Positions 9,552 to 22,292 of a DNA stretch of 64,000 nt are shown in pieces. The stretch is from Chrysogorgia sp. JL179-B06. Its lineage: Eukaryota > Cnidaria > Anthozoa > Scleralcyonacea > Chrysogorgiidae. A program made the translations under genes and the position numbers. Position 1 is the first letter of the stretch. Each line of letters opens with the position of its first letter. A model generated the notes under the pieces. That model ran no database searches, had not been told where the DNA came from, and was given only the letters and a program-made list of their open reading frames with translations. The stretch is taken from assembly GCA_035772405.1 (NCBI GenBank), contig JAYKKM010000204.1:733501-797500 (forward strand). Direction: 5' to 3'.

Positions 9552-11641
9552 GTGCTGCACGAAGGCATTCCGGAATGCAATAATCCGCACCTTCTCAGCA
9601 AAAGGTGGAGTATTGTGGGAGTTGTAACTGACAAACAGCTATGCCAGTATTTGATGTCAGTCACAGAAATATTTTATAATACTAGTGGTTGCATCAAGAA
9701 GGCTGCCGTGATCATTGGTAGGCAACCAGGCAGTGAAATATATGTTGTGGGAGATAAATTGCAGGTACAGTATTACTGAATTTACTGCTGTTTATGTTTC
9801 ATGACCTCAGTAATCAAAGCATTAAATATACATTCAAACTTACAACTTTCTGGTTAATTATCGATGTCTAAAGCTCGGGCATAATTTTCATCAAACTGTG
9901 AATCATTTCAACACAATATTTTTATAGTATTGCATAATTGAACTTGTTTTCACAATTATTTTTTTACAGTTGGATGGTGATGGGGAAGTTATCCCAGAAG
10001 ATAGCCAAAGCTATATTTGGATGGTACCATTTCTTAATGGCATTACTAAGGTTGACCAGACCATGAAGGAGTATGCCAGAAATGTCCCTGTTGACCTTGA
10101 TGTCCCATTGAGACCTTTTTTGTGGAGCATATTCATGGCGAAAATTTTTCCCAATTTGTTATACTCCTGGCAGGAGGAATGAGTGCCTTTCATTACCATA
10201 AGGTTATTGAAATTGTTGGTGAGTTTTAACTAACATGCAATAATTAATGCCATTACACTCCACTGTTAATAGTCATTATCTTAAAGATTGGCAGTCACTA
10301 TTTTTTAAAACATAATAGTTATTACCCATGGTTAAAAGATACTGACTATCAGCATTAGCTGCCAGAGCATCTTGTTCATACCCAGAGTCCGATTACCAAA
10401 CAGATAATGTAGAAACTTTTAAAGAAAAGCCACATTTAATCTAGAAAACTGACACCAGTAGATTTCAATTTGAAGTCTACACATGGTGGTATTATAACAT
10501 CAACAGACTTGATTTATAGTCACAATAATATATGTAATATGGGTTCATTTACGATAATTGTCAACATGACCCCTTCTGGATTTTCCATTGTAAGGTAGGG
10601 AAGTTTGGGTCATGGACAGTAACTTTTAAAGTCACGTTCAAAAAAATTTTTAAGCCAGAGTAGCGTCAATTGTCTGATTTATCACCTGGCTGCGTTGGGG
10701 AATTACATGTATCTGTAAGGTAGGAATTCACTATAGCTTAATCCACCTGTGTGATTAACTTCTGTGGTATGATTATAGTCGTCTATATTAATTTTCTAGG
10801 ATAATGTCCAGCTCCAATGGCAGTGGGTGAACCAGGTAGTGGCAAGTCAACTGCACTGTTGCTGACACACCGACTTTTTGGAGGTACATTTCTGTCACAA
10901 TCATCAGGCGAATCAGTCTCCATCGAGCTAATAAGGAGCTCTCTTCCAGTATTCTGGGATGACCCAACTTACCAATTATCATTATTTTTATGGTATTTCG
11001 TTGTATTTTTGGTAGTCAATATCAAAAGCCAGCTAGATGATAACATATACAGAACATAATTCCACCTTTTGGCAATTGACTTTTTTACTCAGCGTCCAGA
11101 GGTGATTGTGACTTGTGCTACAGATGAAATGTATCAACCGACTTTGAAAGAACATGTCAAAAATATTGTTATTATCACTGTTAAATAGAAACTGTATTTT
11201 TGCAACCATGTAACAATAGAGTTTCAACATTTTAATGTCATCAACTCCAATATTTCTTCATAGCAAAGTTAATAGTTTAGACCAACAACTACTCCAACAG
11301 CAACAAACATGCCATTTCACCTGAAAAAGCTGGAACAGTCAATCTAATCCCAATATCTTGCCCAAAAACATGCATACTCAAATACAAAAACTAATAATTT
11401 TATATAAACTAACAGATAAAATATGTCTTTTTCAGATCTTTTGAGTGAACCACCCCAATCCCTTTTGAAAAAATATTAAACAATGAAGTTGATGATTTTT
11501 TTATGACGAAAAGAGAAATATTCTCATTGGCAAAAAAGACATGCATACCAACCATAATTCAAATGGGTCGAGGGTTAACAGATGGAAACCTGCAAACACT
11601 TTCTGTGAAAGACTTCAGGGTCTGCCAGGAAGGTTGGCTAG
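9552..11641 (+). pseudogene. decayed spliced P-loop protein gene
   Basis: Exon-like pieces lie in one direction. The first, at 9552-9768, ends GDKLQ before GTACAG. The second starts at 9970 after a polypyrimidine-ACAG acceptor (LDGDGEVIPED...), then needs a frame change to reach GGMSAFHYHKVIEIVG before a GTGAG donor. A third, from about 10800, carries a Walker A motif (GEPGSGKST) and an acidic LPVFWDDPTY segment. Further pieces follow at about 11090-11185 (PEVIVTCATDEMYQPTLK) and 11480-11625 (DDFFMTKREIFSLAKK). Frame changes and in-frame stops point to decay. The product would be a P-loop NTPase of unknown role; I do not recognise the family with confidence. Another exon-like patch, with stops, is at about 12300-12500. 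Confidence 0.5.
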
Positions 11642-13040
11642 TATCTATAGCATATACCAGTACTTATATGCGCATATGAGGTATATCTCTTCTAATATTA
11701 TGCTAACAGGTTGACTGCAAAATTATATATATAAATATATATATAATCTGGAAGACACCATCTTAGTTGTAGAGCAGGGAGGACCAGCTGTTATTGAGAA
11801 GGTACATATTATGTAAAATTAATTTATCAATAATATACTGTATGACTGTTTTTGCTGTTATCATGTGCCCAGCCTAGACTACTTCTGATATTTGCAATTT
11901 TTCATAATTTACCTACATAGATATTCCCCACCCTGTGGCTTTGAGAAGGTGATACCCACTCCTGCAACAACCATATTTTATTTTTAAGTTTGATAATAAA
12001 AATTTAAAATTAATTTTGTCACTGAAATTCTGTGATAAAAAATACATGCATGTAACAAATTGGGATAGTTGAAACTGAAGGTTCCTTGCAACTGCAAAAA
12101 GATCAGTTCACCTATATAAATTATTGCAGATTATATTTGGCAAAAATAAGGAGTAAAAGACTATCTTAATTGGAGTTTTGTTTAAAATGCAAAAGTTATG
12201 CCTATAGCAAAACAAACAAATCAACACCAAAAATTCCTATTAGCAAAATTCTCCTTAATTTATTCTTCCACACAAGCAACAATTTTTATTATAATTAATA
12301 TGAACAGGTCAATAGAGAATTGTGGAACAACCATGCACATCTCAAAGGCAGTGCTACTTGAGAAATTGACCCAAAAGGTTACAGCAATGCACAGCTTTCT
12401 GCCATTCTGGGTAAAACTCCTGGCAGTCAGTGATTTCAGGAGCAGCTTTCTTGGAAAGAAGGTGCATTGCATTAAAATTCCAAGATGCCACATCGAACAA
12501 GATAGACAGTTATAAGTTGTTGTCTTATACAGTATAACAAAAAAGGCTATTTTTGTCAAAACTATGTTAGTTGCTAGCTATTGAACAATAGTAACATATA
12601 AAGCAACAGAAATTAATTTCATGTACCCGATGGAATAACAATGACATTGTCAAAGTTCTTTTATTTAATTATATAATTATAGATAATAGCAACCCTCTAT
12701 TTATAGCAACCCAAAACCTTTAAGATTTAAAAACAAATTTTAGAATATTTGTTAAAAGTTAACAAGTTATACATAGTCAGTCAATGCAAAATGTTTATTG
12801 CATAGAAATACATAAATGACCATTGTTTATGTTGGTATGTTTTTGGTTTATGTTTCCTGACTACAGGTAATGCACATTAACAGGATGTACTCACACTGGA
12901 TGTGTATGCCATGTAGTACACACTTTCACCAAGCATTACATTTTTTGATCCTAAATGTGGATTTTTTTGCTCGTGGCTAATACAGTTCAAAATTTTCAAG
13001 CACATTCCTGCATTATACAGATTCATGATTTTTTTTTTTA
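11642..13040. other. mostly intron-like sequence
   Basis: AT-rich, with a short TATATA tract near 11727-11745. The only coding-like patch is at 12300-12500 on the plus strand, interrupted by stops. Confidence 0.35.
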
Positions 13041-13104
13041 AATAGGGTTCAATGGAGGAGATATGCCATCAGCAGCATGCACAGAGTGTAGTGCTTAAGT
13101 ATAG

Positions 13105-13461
13105 GTGGCTGCCCTCGAAGATAAATTGAAGCAGCAGAATACAGTTATTGAAGACCTTCAGTTTCAACTTGACATTGCTCTGAAGCAATTGGAATGTCAT
13201 AGCATTCCCACATCTACACCCATAACCAAACCTAGATCGACCCATATAGTTGCAGCAACACCAACAACAAAAGCCACACCCATGCAAAAAGTGACACCTA
13301 CACCCACAGTGACATCTACAGTGACACCTACACCCACAGTGACATCTAGAGTGACACCTACACCCACAGTGACATCTACAGTGACAGCCACACCTACAGC
13401 GGCATTGACAGAACATCTGCATCCACATCCACAGCTCCAAAACGAAGATGGTCAGCAGTAA
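13105..13461 (+). CDS. ORF with coiled start and Thr/Pro repeats
   Basis: The frame begins with a helical, coiled-coil-like segment (KLKQQNTVIEDLQFQLDIALKQL). It continues into a Thr/Pro-rich tract built from repeated VTPTPTVTST units and ends in a His/Gln-rich tail. The opening codon of the frame is GTG and the frame continues upstream, so it is probably an exon following an AG acceptor near 13045 rather than a complete gene. The repeat could encode a flexible, glycosylated-type linker. It may be the last exon of the P-loop gene upstream, but nothing proves that. Confidence 0.35.
   Translation: MAALEDKLKQQNTVIEDLQFQLDIALKQLECHSIPTSTPITKPRSTHIVAATPTTKATPMQKVTPTPTVTSTVTPTPTVTSRVTPTPTVTSTVTATPTAALTEHLHPHPQLQNEDGQQ
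13291..13380 (+). repeat. three 30-bp tandem repeats
   Basis: Three consecutive copies of a 30-bp unit starting GTGACACCTACACCCACAGT, nearly identical, with one diverged copy after them. They code in frame for a ten-residue Val/Thr/Pro/Ser unit. Confidence 0.85.
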
Positions 13462-15480
13462 TTTTAACTTGTGATCTGCTCTCTTCGGACGCTTTCCTTT
13501 GTCTCATGAGCTCTTGTTGACTAAATCCGTTCCGGCAGGGGACTCATGTGACTGAGGGGAGCGATCGGGAGGGGTGGATCGTGGAGCGAAGGTGAAGAGT
13601 GGAAATCCTGTAAAAGTCTAAACAACTGATTGACCAAGGTCGGTTCAATAACTTTCTAATTTAATTCATGATTAAGGAGGTTTTGTCCATTCTTCCAAGT
13701 TTTGTCCACTTTTCCACCTTGGACAAAGATTTTCGTAGTTTTTTTGTTTATTTCTTACAAATTAGTATTCATAGGGCGGTACGCTATATACAACCCGCGG
13801 TATATCAAGAAAACCGACTCAATCGTGATATAATTAACGTTGTTGTAGTAATTTTGTTGTATTGTTGTAATACCATTTCAATCAATTTTACTCATTCCTT
13901 ATTGGCAAGGAGATCAGTATTAAACTTTAATTTTTTTTACTAGGGGTACTTAAAACACCTAGTAAAAATTTACATCCTGGATGTTTGGATATTAATATTA
14001 CAAACATCAGTTTTCCTGCTTCGTTGTAAATTTAGGGGTATTTAGGAACACGTGAAATTGATTGAAAAGGTATTAAAAGGAAATAACACTTGTTCTAGAG
14101 GAATTGGTGAGGAGTCGCACTCGGTGTTAGGAATGTTTCGCCGAGCACGCGTGCGATTTTTCATTGGTTCTTCACGGACCGTGTTATTTCCTACACTAAT
14201 GGGACCGCAGTAATTGGCGATTGCTGTTGCGGTTTTACAAGCCTTGTAATATACCTGTAGGATCTTTATAAATTTCACTATATAAACTACATAATCAAGG
14301 CAAAGTAAATAAATAAATAAATAAAGTAACTGCAGCAATTAGTGTCATAGTTTCAGGCATTTGTTCAAGTGTCCAAGTATACAGCTGCTAGCTATAACAA
14401 TAGCAAAGAATATAACATCTTGTCTCCGAAAATATCATCTTGTCAAACCCAAAGAACTCATTTCTTGTGTCTAATTGTTTTTTCACAACTCAAATTTTGG
14501 GTTTGACGATGATCTTTTTCAGAGTCTTGTTTTATTCTTTATAGCTGCAGGCTGCAGTATTTGTTTCATATGACATGTGATTGAGATATCCGTCAAGTAT
14601 TTTATACAATTTGTTTTTTCATGGCTATTATACTTGCTGATTCATCTCAATTGTGAGAGAAAGCAAATTGCTTTTATAAATAGAATCACTCTTAATTTTA
14701 CTTAGAGTCACCAATGAATGCTGAAACGCTGGACGATTCAGGTAAAACATCATGTCACTTTAGATAATCACTTGAGCATTGTGGTATGTATGGAATGAGG
14801 GAAATATACATGTTATTTTTGGTAATAGTAGTGTTTGATGGAATTATTTATTGACACTTTTAGGGATAACAGCAGATATTAAATGTGGAAGAGGAAACTG
14901 GACAAAGGAAAAAAATTAAAAAAAGAAAAGGTAAATAGTAATACAAAATTTATGTTTGTGATTATTTGATATTTGCACTTGATAAATCATAAAGGTTACA
15001 GTGAAGAAGTTTAAATGACAGGTCTATTAGATGAACCTATTTTGTTGTGTAGATAATTCATCTGTAGCAAAGTACCCCCTTAGCAATTTCCTAAAATGCA
15101 TGTATGCATCATGATCATTTTTAAGGAAAAAATACCGCATTTCGTGTACCAACAAAAAAAACTCTGGAATGATGGAGTGCAACAAATGTGGCAACTGGCA
15201 GCACACTAAATGTGCAAAGATTAAACTTGACAATTACACCAGTGAATATTGTTGCATTGGCTAGCTATGATAAAAGTAGTAACCTTTGTCATTAAGTAAT
15301 TTGTTTTGTTTCTTATTCTTGTTTTAACTGACAGCATAAGCCAATTATGATAGCACTAACAATAACCATGTACATTATAACTTCCTCTAAGTCACAAGAT
15401 AATAATTTTGATGCCTCTTACATAGTCTCTGCTGTCAGTTCCTTTTTGTGAATAGCTTTATAGCAACTTGCATTATTCTG
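13462..15480. other. no supported gene; PHD-like fragment
   Basis: Mostly non-coding. At about 15170-15242 on the plus strand a short frame reads MECNKCGNWQHTKC..., the C-x2-C...H-x2-C spacing of half a PHD finger, closing with CC before a stop. It could be an exon relic. The other strand is also open here, so the call is weak. Confidence 0.25.
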
Positions 15481-15487
15481 CTGTTGA

Positions 15488-16222
15488 AAATCTATTCACC
15501 TTACTTAGCTTTGGTAAAACAGGTGTCTTAAAGTTAAGATGACATACTTCTGTGTTACTATTCCGCCGCTTTACAGAACGATGAAGAAAGAAAAACTGAT
15601 GCAGTCTGGGCATGGCACAAATCACCTTCAATCTGCTTGCCCATACAAATATTTGTTCACATGCCATGGTGTTGTAGGTGGAAGGTACCTTATCTTCAGC
15701 ATTATACATCCGGTCTGCATTTAGGATCTACATGATTATGCAGATGAAGACGATCTGTCCGAATATAAACATACACAAATCATATACAGTACCATACTGT
15801 ACAAGAGAAAATTGGTCAATGTTACTGTTTACTCTTTTTGTTCAAACATTATAAAGACAACATTTAGTACCTGTATTTTACTCTGACTAACTTTAACATT
15901 GCAAGATTGTTACTTAAATTACTAAATTTAATACACTAAAAATTGTTAATCAGGAAAAAGTTTTTTATTATAGTCTTTCACTTCCATAAATAGATCAATA
16001 TCCTAAACTCCACATTTCTGTAAGAATGGTCTCAGTTCTGATGGATATCCTGCTGCCTTAGCCATAATGCCATGGCTCTTACAGAATGCATGTCCACGAT
16101 CAGGGGATAATGGGCAAATGGTTGGATAATTAACATCTCCAATACTGTCACTGGGACCTTCCACATACAGTGGGCATAGCGCAATTTCCAGTTGCCATCA
16201 GCAACATATAGCTTTCCACAAC
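15488..16222 (-). pseudogene. decayed gene with KDZ/CxC-like Cys-His block
   Basis: An exon-like segment begins at 16222 after a TTTCAG acceptor on the minus strand. It reads CGKLYVADGNWKLRYAHC, then in a shifted frame NYPTICPLSPDRGHAFC...FLQKCG before a stop near 16004. From memory this Cys/His layout (WKLRYPHC, NYP-x-CP, GHAFC, FLxxCG) occurs in proteins related to KDZ-type (Kyakuja/Dileera/Zisupton) transposons. A second piece, about 15709 to 15488 (YNTMACEQIFVWASRLK, HRSVKRRN), also looks like this family. One frameshift and the unexpected order of the pieces indicate a relic. Family assignment is from pattern memory only. Confidence 0.45.
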
Positions 16223-16394
16223 CTGAAAGGATACAAATCCGAAATTTGATACATTTCTAAACACAATACATACTGTAGTTCATATTTCTAAGTACATCTT
16301 TTAATAACATAATATTCTATTTCAAATCCTAAACTTTACATAAAAATATGAAGCCTAATAGACTAAAATTGTGTACAACACTGAGTTCAAGTAA

Positions 16395-18317
16395 TCAAAA
16401 TTGAAGACATGAAAATTGGACATGAGAAGCAACTGCTCTTTCGCACGACTTTGAAACAAACGGTAAGTTAGAAATTGGACGAAAGTTACCGAATACCTCA
16501 TGATCGAGTGACATCTTCTTGAGTAGTGGCTGCAAAAGTGCCTCTTTCATAGCATCTGTGACAAGGCCTTGTTCCAGAGACAGGTTTACAATACGGCAAA
16601 TCACAGGAAGCAACAGGTCCAGACAGTCCTTGAGAAGAGGAGCAGGGAATGGATCAAGTTCACAGGATTTTATACAAGAGCGACGAATAATCAGTGTAAA
16701 TTCTTCAATACTAATTTGTTGAAATTCCCTCAGTTTAACCGTACAACTTGAGCTATCTATTTGATGGGGGGACACGCTTGCCGTAGACCGTTTTAGTTCC
16801 AGTTCAATTTGTATTTTGGAGATCTTGTCAATAAAGAAATCACTGAAATCATTCTCCAGCTTCTCGTCGTTATCACAGTATGGGAACTTCTTCTCGACCT
16901 TTCGATGTAATAGTTTATCAACACTGGAAAAGAATAACTTTGGATTGTTAGTATTCTCACCAATCAGACGCGAGTAGTATTCCATTTTTGCTTGATACAC
17001 ACTTGTTGACAACATCACATTGTTCTTGATATAGCTGTCGATCAATAGTCAATCTAGACTTTCTCCAACGATGTTCAAGCTTTCTCCGCAGCTTTTTCTG
17101 ATTATTAAGTGCATTGTCATACCATGGAGCAGATGGACGAATAGTGACTAACCGTTTCTGAAGGGGGGCATGATGTTCTAGCAAATCAGACAGCACAGTG
17201 CTATACTTATCAGTAAGGCTGCACAGGTTGTTGTTCAGGTTTTCTGTATCAAAAACTGGAGAGTTCTGAATGTCAAGACGAAGCTGAGACATATCTATTG
17301 CCTTCAGTTTCCTAAAAGTAATTTCTCTTTTTTCAAACGCAGTTTTAGGATCATTCTGCTATTTCTTGCTTGTTGTCTCTTCCGACAACATCGGATCAAA
17401 CACAGTAGCTCTAGTAATTATCAAGCCCAGTGTATGTCCGTTCTTGTGAGTTGGTTTCGAGATGTATTGTTCGAGGTTAAACAACTCCAGTAAGTGCAAA
17501 AAACGCTGTGCCGTACAATCACAAATGTCCTCCACATGGAAGTTAAAGTCTCCAGCCATCAATAAATATCAGTAACCAGTTAGTCAAGAACCTAGGAAAT
17601 TCTTGAAAAAATAGTGCAACCGACCTTTTGTTGCCTTTGCTAGGTGGGGGACGATAGATTGTTACCAGATGCAAACTGCTTGAAGAATGGTTCATCATCA
17701 AGTCTGTATATTCAAAAGATTTGAACTTCGTCTTGATTGATAACTTCCTATCAAATCGTAGTACTTTCTTGTAAACTATCGCTAGACCGCCTCCTCTCAA
17801 ACCTCTAGGGACATTATAAAACATATATCCGTAAGGATAAATGTCACGGATGATCGCGTCGTTGCCTCCATCAGAACTTAACCAGGTTTCCGTTAATGCC
17901 AAAATATCTATATCATTATCGACAATGAGATCTTTCACAGGAAGCGATTTATTTTTAACCGATCTCACATTCAGCAGGGAGAAATCCATTGGTTTTGACG
18001 TACTAGGAACCGGTTGTAAAGGCTGGCGCTCGATAACCAAAACATTACCATTGTTCGCAGGTTTTGTTGCCGTATTTGCATTCCGTCGATCAGAAAGACG
18101 ATGGTTATACGAATAGGAATTATGCCGGCAAGTTATCCTAACTGGAATACGCCGTTTTCCAGCTCTTTTACCACGGAATCTTAAAATCCCAGCACGTTTC
18201 AGAGAAGTCAGAAGTCCAGATGTTGCAGCGTTAGCACAAGATCGTCGAATACTAAGAAGTTGGCAGCGAGAATAGCATAAGTCAACATTACCATTATGCA
18301 AATTGGGCGAAGCCAAA
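16395..18317 (-). pseudogene. broken CR1/L2-like LINE (endonuclease plus partial RT)
   Basis: Reading leftward, an apurinic endonuclease-type domain runs from about 18000 to 17360, with motifs LNVRSVKNK, ALTETWL and, after a frameshift near 17555, GDFNFHV. A linker follows, then the start of the reverse transcriptase (FRPISNLPFVSK) near 16450-16400. The frame changes at least three times (near 17555, 17350 and 17040). The RT stops before its catalytic blocks, so the copy lacks the YADD motif and the 3' end. The 5' side is cut at 18318, exactly where the inverted-end unit begins, so that unit probably inserted into or next to the LINE. Confidence 0.8.
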
Positions 18318-18329
18318 CCCTCACCAAAC

Positions 18330-18522
18330 GGACAGATATGCTGCAGATATATGCAACAGCACTGCATAACATATGTAACATATCTGCAGAAAACATCTGT
18401 TACATATCTGTAACATATAGGAATTTGGCCCCCTAAACATATCTGTCACAGATATGTGACAGATATCTGTAACATCTCTGCAACAGATATATCTGTCACA
18501 GATATGTGACAGATACTGTTTA
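18330..18522. repeat. subterminal ACAGATATGT word cluster, left
   Basis: Many direct and inverted variants of ACAGATATGT and TGTCACAGATATGTGACAGA lie irregularly spaced. They resemble arrays of transposase-binding sites near transposon ends. Spacing is too irregular for a satellite or CRISPR. Confidence 0.65.
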
Positions 18523-18878
18523 AAAGCTGGTAATACAAATCTGTCATGTTTAATACACATCATAAAAAATTGATAGCTAGTACCATTTATGTATACCAAT
18601 GTATTTATTGACGAATCACAACTACATTCTCCATTTAAAGATGAAATAGTAAATATATAATAGACAACTGATAGCTGGCCAGTTCACACACTCCAATTTG
18701 TTTGATCAGATTCTTCTCCTGATGCATATGATCTACCGACAAGAATAACTGACTAACTTTTGTATGTTCATATACAAAGTAAATCAGATACATCAGCAGA
18801 ATTAAACTTGACCAATTGGACCATGTGAACAGGCCTTTCAATATAAGCACTTACAAATATTTAATTAATTTACATTAA
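18523..18878. other. no gene seen
   Basis: AT-rich sequence between the subterminal repeats and the first 1.57-kb duplicate. Short open frames on the minus strand show no family features. Confidence 0.4.
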
Positions 18879-20451
18879 AATAAATAAACTGAAATTCTTA
18901 ATGTTTTTAAAAATATCACATGTAACACATATTGACATTAGTGTTACTTGAGGCTTTCCCAATAAATTTACAACAAAATCAGAATAAAGAACTATCTTTT
19001 TTAATTGTAACAATGTCAAGCAAAGACACGGGTATTTAAGAAAAAGGCTTTATTTACATACATGACATTCAATTTTTACAGTTGATTCCATATTACCTTA
19101 CTTACAGTATATTGTTAAGTTAATCAAGAACATGTAAAGAAACTATTTATTCAGAAACTAGCAATGATAGCCAATTAAATAAATTATAAACTCTACATCA
19201 AAGCACAACATATTGTATCAATAAAGTAAATAGAAGTAATTTCTGTGAAGTTGATCGTCCAGGTAAGTAGTCTTGAGAAAGACTATTGTTTACAACAGTA
19301 ATAGTATACTTTTTAATTAGAACTGACAATCAACTTTGTTAGTTCCTAAGCTTCGAACAATGGATTACCAGACGACCTGTCAAAACCATGTCATCTTTTG
19401 TTATAAGCATGAGAACTGAGAACACTGATTGGTCAGTTTTAATTAAAATATATATAGACTTTTGTAATCATGCCCTCAGTTAGTCAATTTGTGCAGTGAC
19501 TATACTGTAAATAATAATGGTAAACCTATTTTCTCTATAAATTAAATTTAAACACTACATGCACAGTTTGTTATTTAGAGTACATCTTACTTCTATGTTT
19601 TGCCATAAATGTTATTATTTCTGGATCATCCATTTGTCTTGTAGACAGCTTTTGATTACTATTTGAAGAATGGTTTCAACAATGTTTGCCATCTGTTCAA
19701 TATTGGATCTATCTTAAAAAAAATTGAAATTCAAAAATTATTCTCCAGCAATATAGTTTATACCACACTTTTTCCAAGTCACCGACACAGATATTTAAGA
19801 TTAATTTTAGACCAATGTTATTAATATCCAGTATTATAACAACTAAAATATTATATTACAGAACATGTATATAAATTCTGAAATATTTATATAATACATG
19901 CAACTACCTCTATACACAGCATTACATTCTCCCAATTTATATATTTAATACGACTGCACTTTTTTTCACATAAAACATTGTGATAATACATATACAACCA
20001 TATATGTACAGTATATAAATTCTGAATCACGGTTAGTGATCAAACATGTATAATATACAATTGGTAATATTTGGCATTTCACTCGATCAAACTACATGTT
20101 GAAAGGATTTATGGTGAAGGAAAATTTCGAGTGTTGGAATACACACATTTTAAGACCAAACCGGGACCAGTTGCGAAAAATGCAACTTCAAGGCCTTCCG
20201 GCTGGAATTGAACCCTCGATGCTAATGCAGTGCTCTGACCACTGAGCTACGGAAGCCGTTGCCGTGAGCCTAGTATATTGGATTTGGTTTATGCATGATA
20301 ACAAGAATTATCCAGACCTCTTTCAGCCTTCAACTTTGGCAGATAACATTGACCTTGGTCTGGTGAATTATTGATATCAAGGCAGTCATTTCCATAGAAT
20401 ACTGTGAATTATTGGATGGGGTGTACAAAATTAAAATTATTGGACGCTGAT
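18879..20451. repeat. 1.57-kb direct repeat, copy 1 (flanks the Penelope-like element)
   Basis: Almost identical to 26971-28534, with only a few substitutions and one 8-9 bp indel near 19935. It ends ...TTGGACGCTGAT, exactly where the Penelope-like element begins. No protein gene is seen; it contains a tRNA-like SINE head at 20193-20257. Its position immediately before the retroelement, with its twin immediately after, suggests a target-site duplication. Confidence 0.9.
20193..20257 (-). repeat. tRNA-derived SINE head
   Basis: On the minus strand an A-box-like TAGCTCAGTGGTCAGAGC and a B-box-like GGTTCAATTCC lie at tRNA spacing, with acceptor-like ends CTTCCG/CGGAAG. The anticodon arm does not pair and the T arm is imperfect, so this is a SINE promoter region and not a functional tRNA. 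Confidence 0.6.
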
Positions 20452-20617
20452 TTTTTAGTTGGGATGTAGGTAATTGGACCAACACTGGGGTTACTATTAT
20501 GTAGATGAGTGTGTATTTAGCATAGCATGCGGCATTTGGCCTATAACTAAGACTGAAATGCGCACCTTGGCAAATAGGATATGTAGGCGTAGTTTCTATC
20601 GTTGTCTGGTTTTTGAG

Positions 20618-21712
20618 TTGGGATGTAGGTAATTGGACCAACACTGGGGTTACTATTATGTAGATGAGTGTGTATTTAGCATAGCATGCAGCATTTGGCC
20701 TATAACTAAGACTGAAATGCGCACCTTGGCAAATAGGATATGTAGGCGTAGTTTCTATCGTTGTCTGGTTATTGAATTGGGATGTGCTGTAGGTAATCCG
20801 ACCAACACTGGGTTGCTATTATGTAGATGAGTATGTATTTAGCATAGTATGCGACATTTGGTCTATGGCTAAGACTTAAATGCGCACCTTGGCATATATG
20901 TAGGCGTAGTTTCTATCTTTGTCTGGTTACGGCGCTGGACAATGAAGTGTACTAAACTGTTATAGTATATATGCATAAAATCATCATAAAGACAAGAATA
21001 AAGATGCGTATTGTATTGTATATTGTGTAGATTCTTTGGGACACAACCTTCTACAATTGTTTCGACCTTCTTTCTGTGGTCTCCTCAGGAAGGATTTTGG
21101 GGTTGGGTGTTGATGTTATTTAGTTGTAGTTGGAAAATAAACAATAAATAGTATAGTGCCATAGAGAAATACTAATAAATAAACGTAAAAGTGTATGCTT
21201 ACCAAAATTGTTGTTTGTTTTCGACGAAAGTCCGACACGTCGCACCATTGTAGTAAATCCGTAAGAACGCGTGAGGTGTCTCTGGTAAGTCGTTAGAGAC
21301 GCAGTAAGGTCGTTTAATTGTCAGTTGTGGTTTAAGTAGTTTAAAAGTGTAATGTGATTCGTTCTAGAGTTCGTAAGGTCTAATTTTAGTGTCGGAAGTT
21401 GTCGGATGAATGTCGTGTCAGTGTTTCTGTATGGGGGTCTGGAGATCACTAAAATCTGATTGGTAAAATGGCCGCCAAACATTCACAGCGAAGTTGTAGG
21501 ATGAAAAAGATTGGATAATTTTATTGTGTGCGAAATACTGTTCTATGGAATAACAACACCATAAAAGACCATCAATGGTAATTGTGTGTGAACTATAAAT
21601 CAAATGGAACAACGCTGGATGTATATAGATTCTTACATGGAAAATTGTAGATTATATTAAAATAGTCTGGCTTTGGTCTTTGTAAAGGCCAGAGAACGAA
21701 GATGAGTCTTGT
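20618..21712 (-). repeat. pseudo-LTR, 3' copy
   Basis: Direct repeat of 25875-26969. It begins with two units of about 159 bp (TTGGGATGT...), the second diverged, and ends in a short hairpin (CTGGCTTT...AAAGGCCAG) followed by GATGAGTCTTGT. In Penelope-like elements such repeats come from tandem or read-through copies, not retroviral LTR synthesis. Confidence 0.88.
21040..21110 (-). ncRNA. hammerhead ribozyme, type I, 3' pseudo-LTR
   Basis: Read on the minus strand: CCTTC (stem I), the core CTGAGGA at 21088-21082, stem II GACC/GGTC closing a 10-nt loop, then GAAA at 21063-21060. A minimal stem III with AATT loop follows, then the cleavage triplet GTA at 21054-21052, and GAAGG pairing back to stem I. 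All invariant core positions (CUGANGA, GAAA, UH) are present. The short stem III and position in a pseudo-LTR match hammerheads described in Penelope-like elements. Self-cleavage would fall just after the GTA. Confidence 0.82.
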
Positions 21713-22292
21713 TATACACATTTTTGATATTATAGTATATTAGTGCAGATATAATGGCTAAGATAAAAATATACAGCTATAGTAGTGTAAATGTTTGGAC
21801 GAAAATAATGGTATCAATTGAAAACCTGCACATTTTTTATGGACAGTTGATAAGTTGTAGTGAGAATATTATATGTATAAGGCTTTAGAGGATCTTGATA
21901 TCATTGTACAATTGGTACGGTGTGTGTTATCGAGTGACAGAGTATTTTAGTTTTAGTAACAGTGTAGTTTTTAAATCAATAAATGGATATATTTACTGTA
22001 ATGTATTGGTATAAAATAAATGTTTTGGAGGAATATCAAGTTTTGGAGTCTTTGTTAATGGTGATATCTTCTAGCTTGACCAGTAGTTGTTGATGATTTG
22101 CTGTGGTTGATACACTGTAGGTTGTTCATCTTCTTTGAACTTGGATGTAAACATCGACTGATATATAGGACCAACGTTGGAAACCTTGCAGTGGAGATCT
22201 TTGAGTCATTGAAATATGATGTATAGCTGAGTACTTGGAGTAAGTTGATTGTTGTTAAAGTTGTGTGTATGTTGTTGTGTATGTAGTTGGTT
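21713..22292. other. 3' untranslated part of the Penelope-like element
   Basis: Lies between the reverse transcriptase stop and the 3' pseudo-LTR. The GIY-YIG endonuclease would be expected here. I checked the minus frames and saw no GIY or YIG motifs and no cysteine-rich linker. Confidence 0.5.

Noticed and set aside
13069..13440. Cys-rich minus-strand ORF that looks like a metallothionein
   Set aside because: It is the antisense of the tandem Thr/Pro repeat, whose complement gives repeated Cys codons.
18330..18522. Possible CRISPR-like or satellite array of ACAGATATGT words
   Set aside because: Spacing and orientation are irregular, units are about 10 bp, and there are no spacers. The genome is eukaryotic.
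20193..20257. Functional tRNA gene
   Set aside because: The anticodon stem does not pair and the T arm is imperfect; a near-identical copy at about 28276-28340 lies inside a duplicated repeat, so it is a SINE head.
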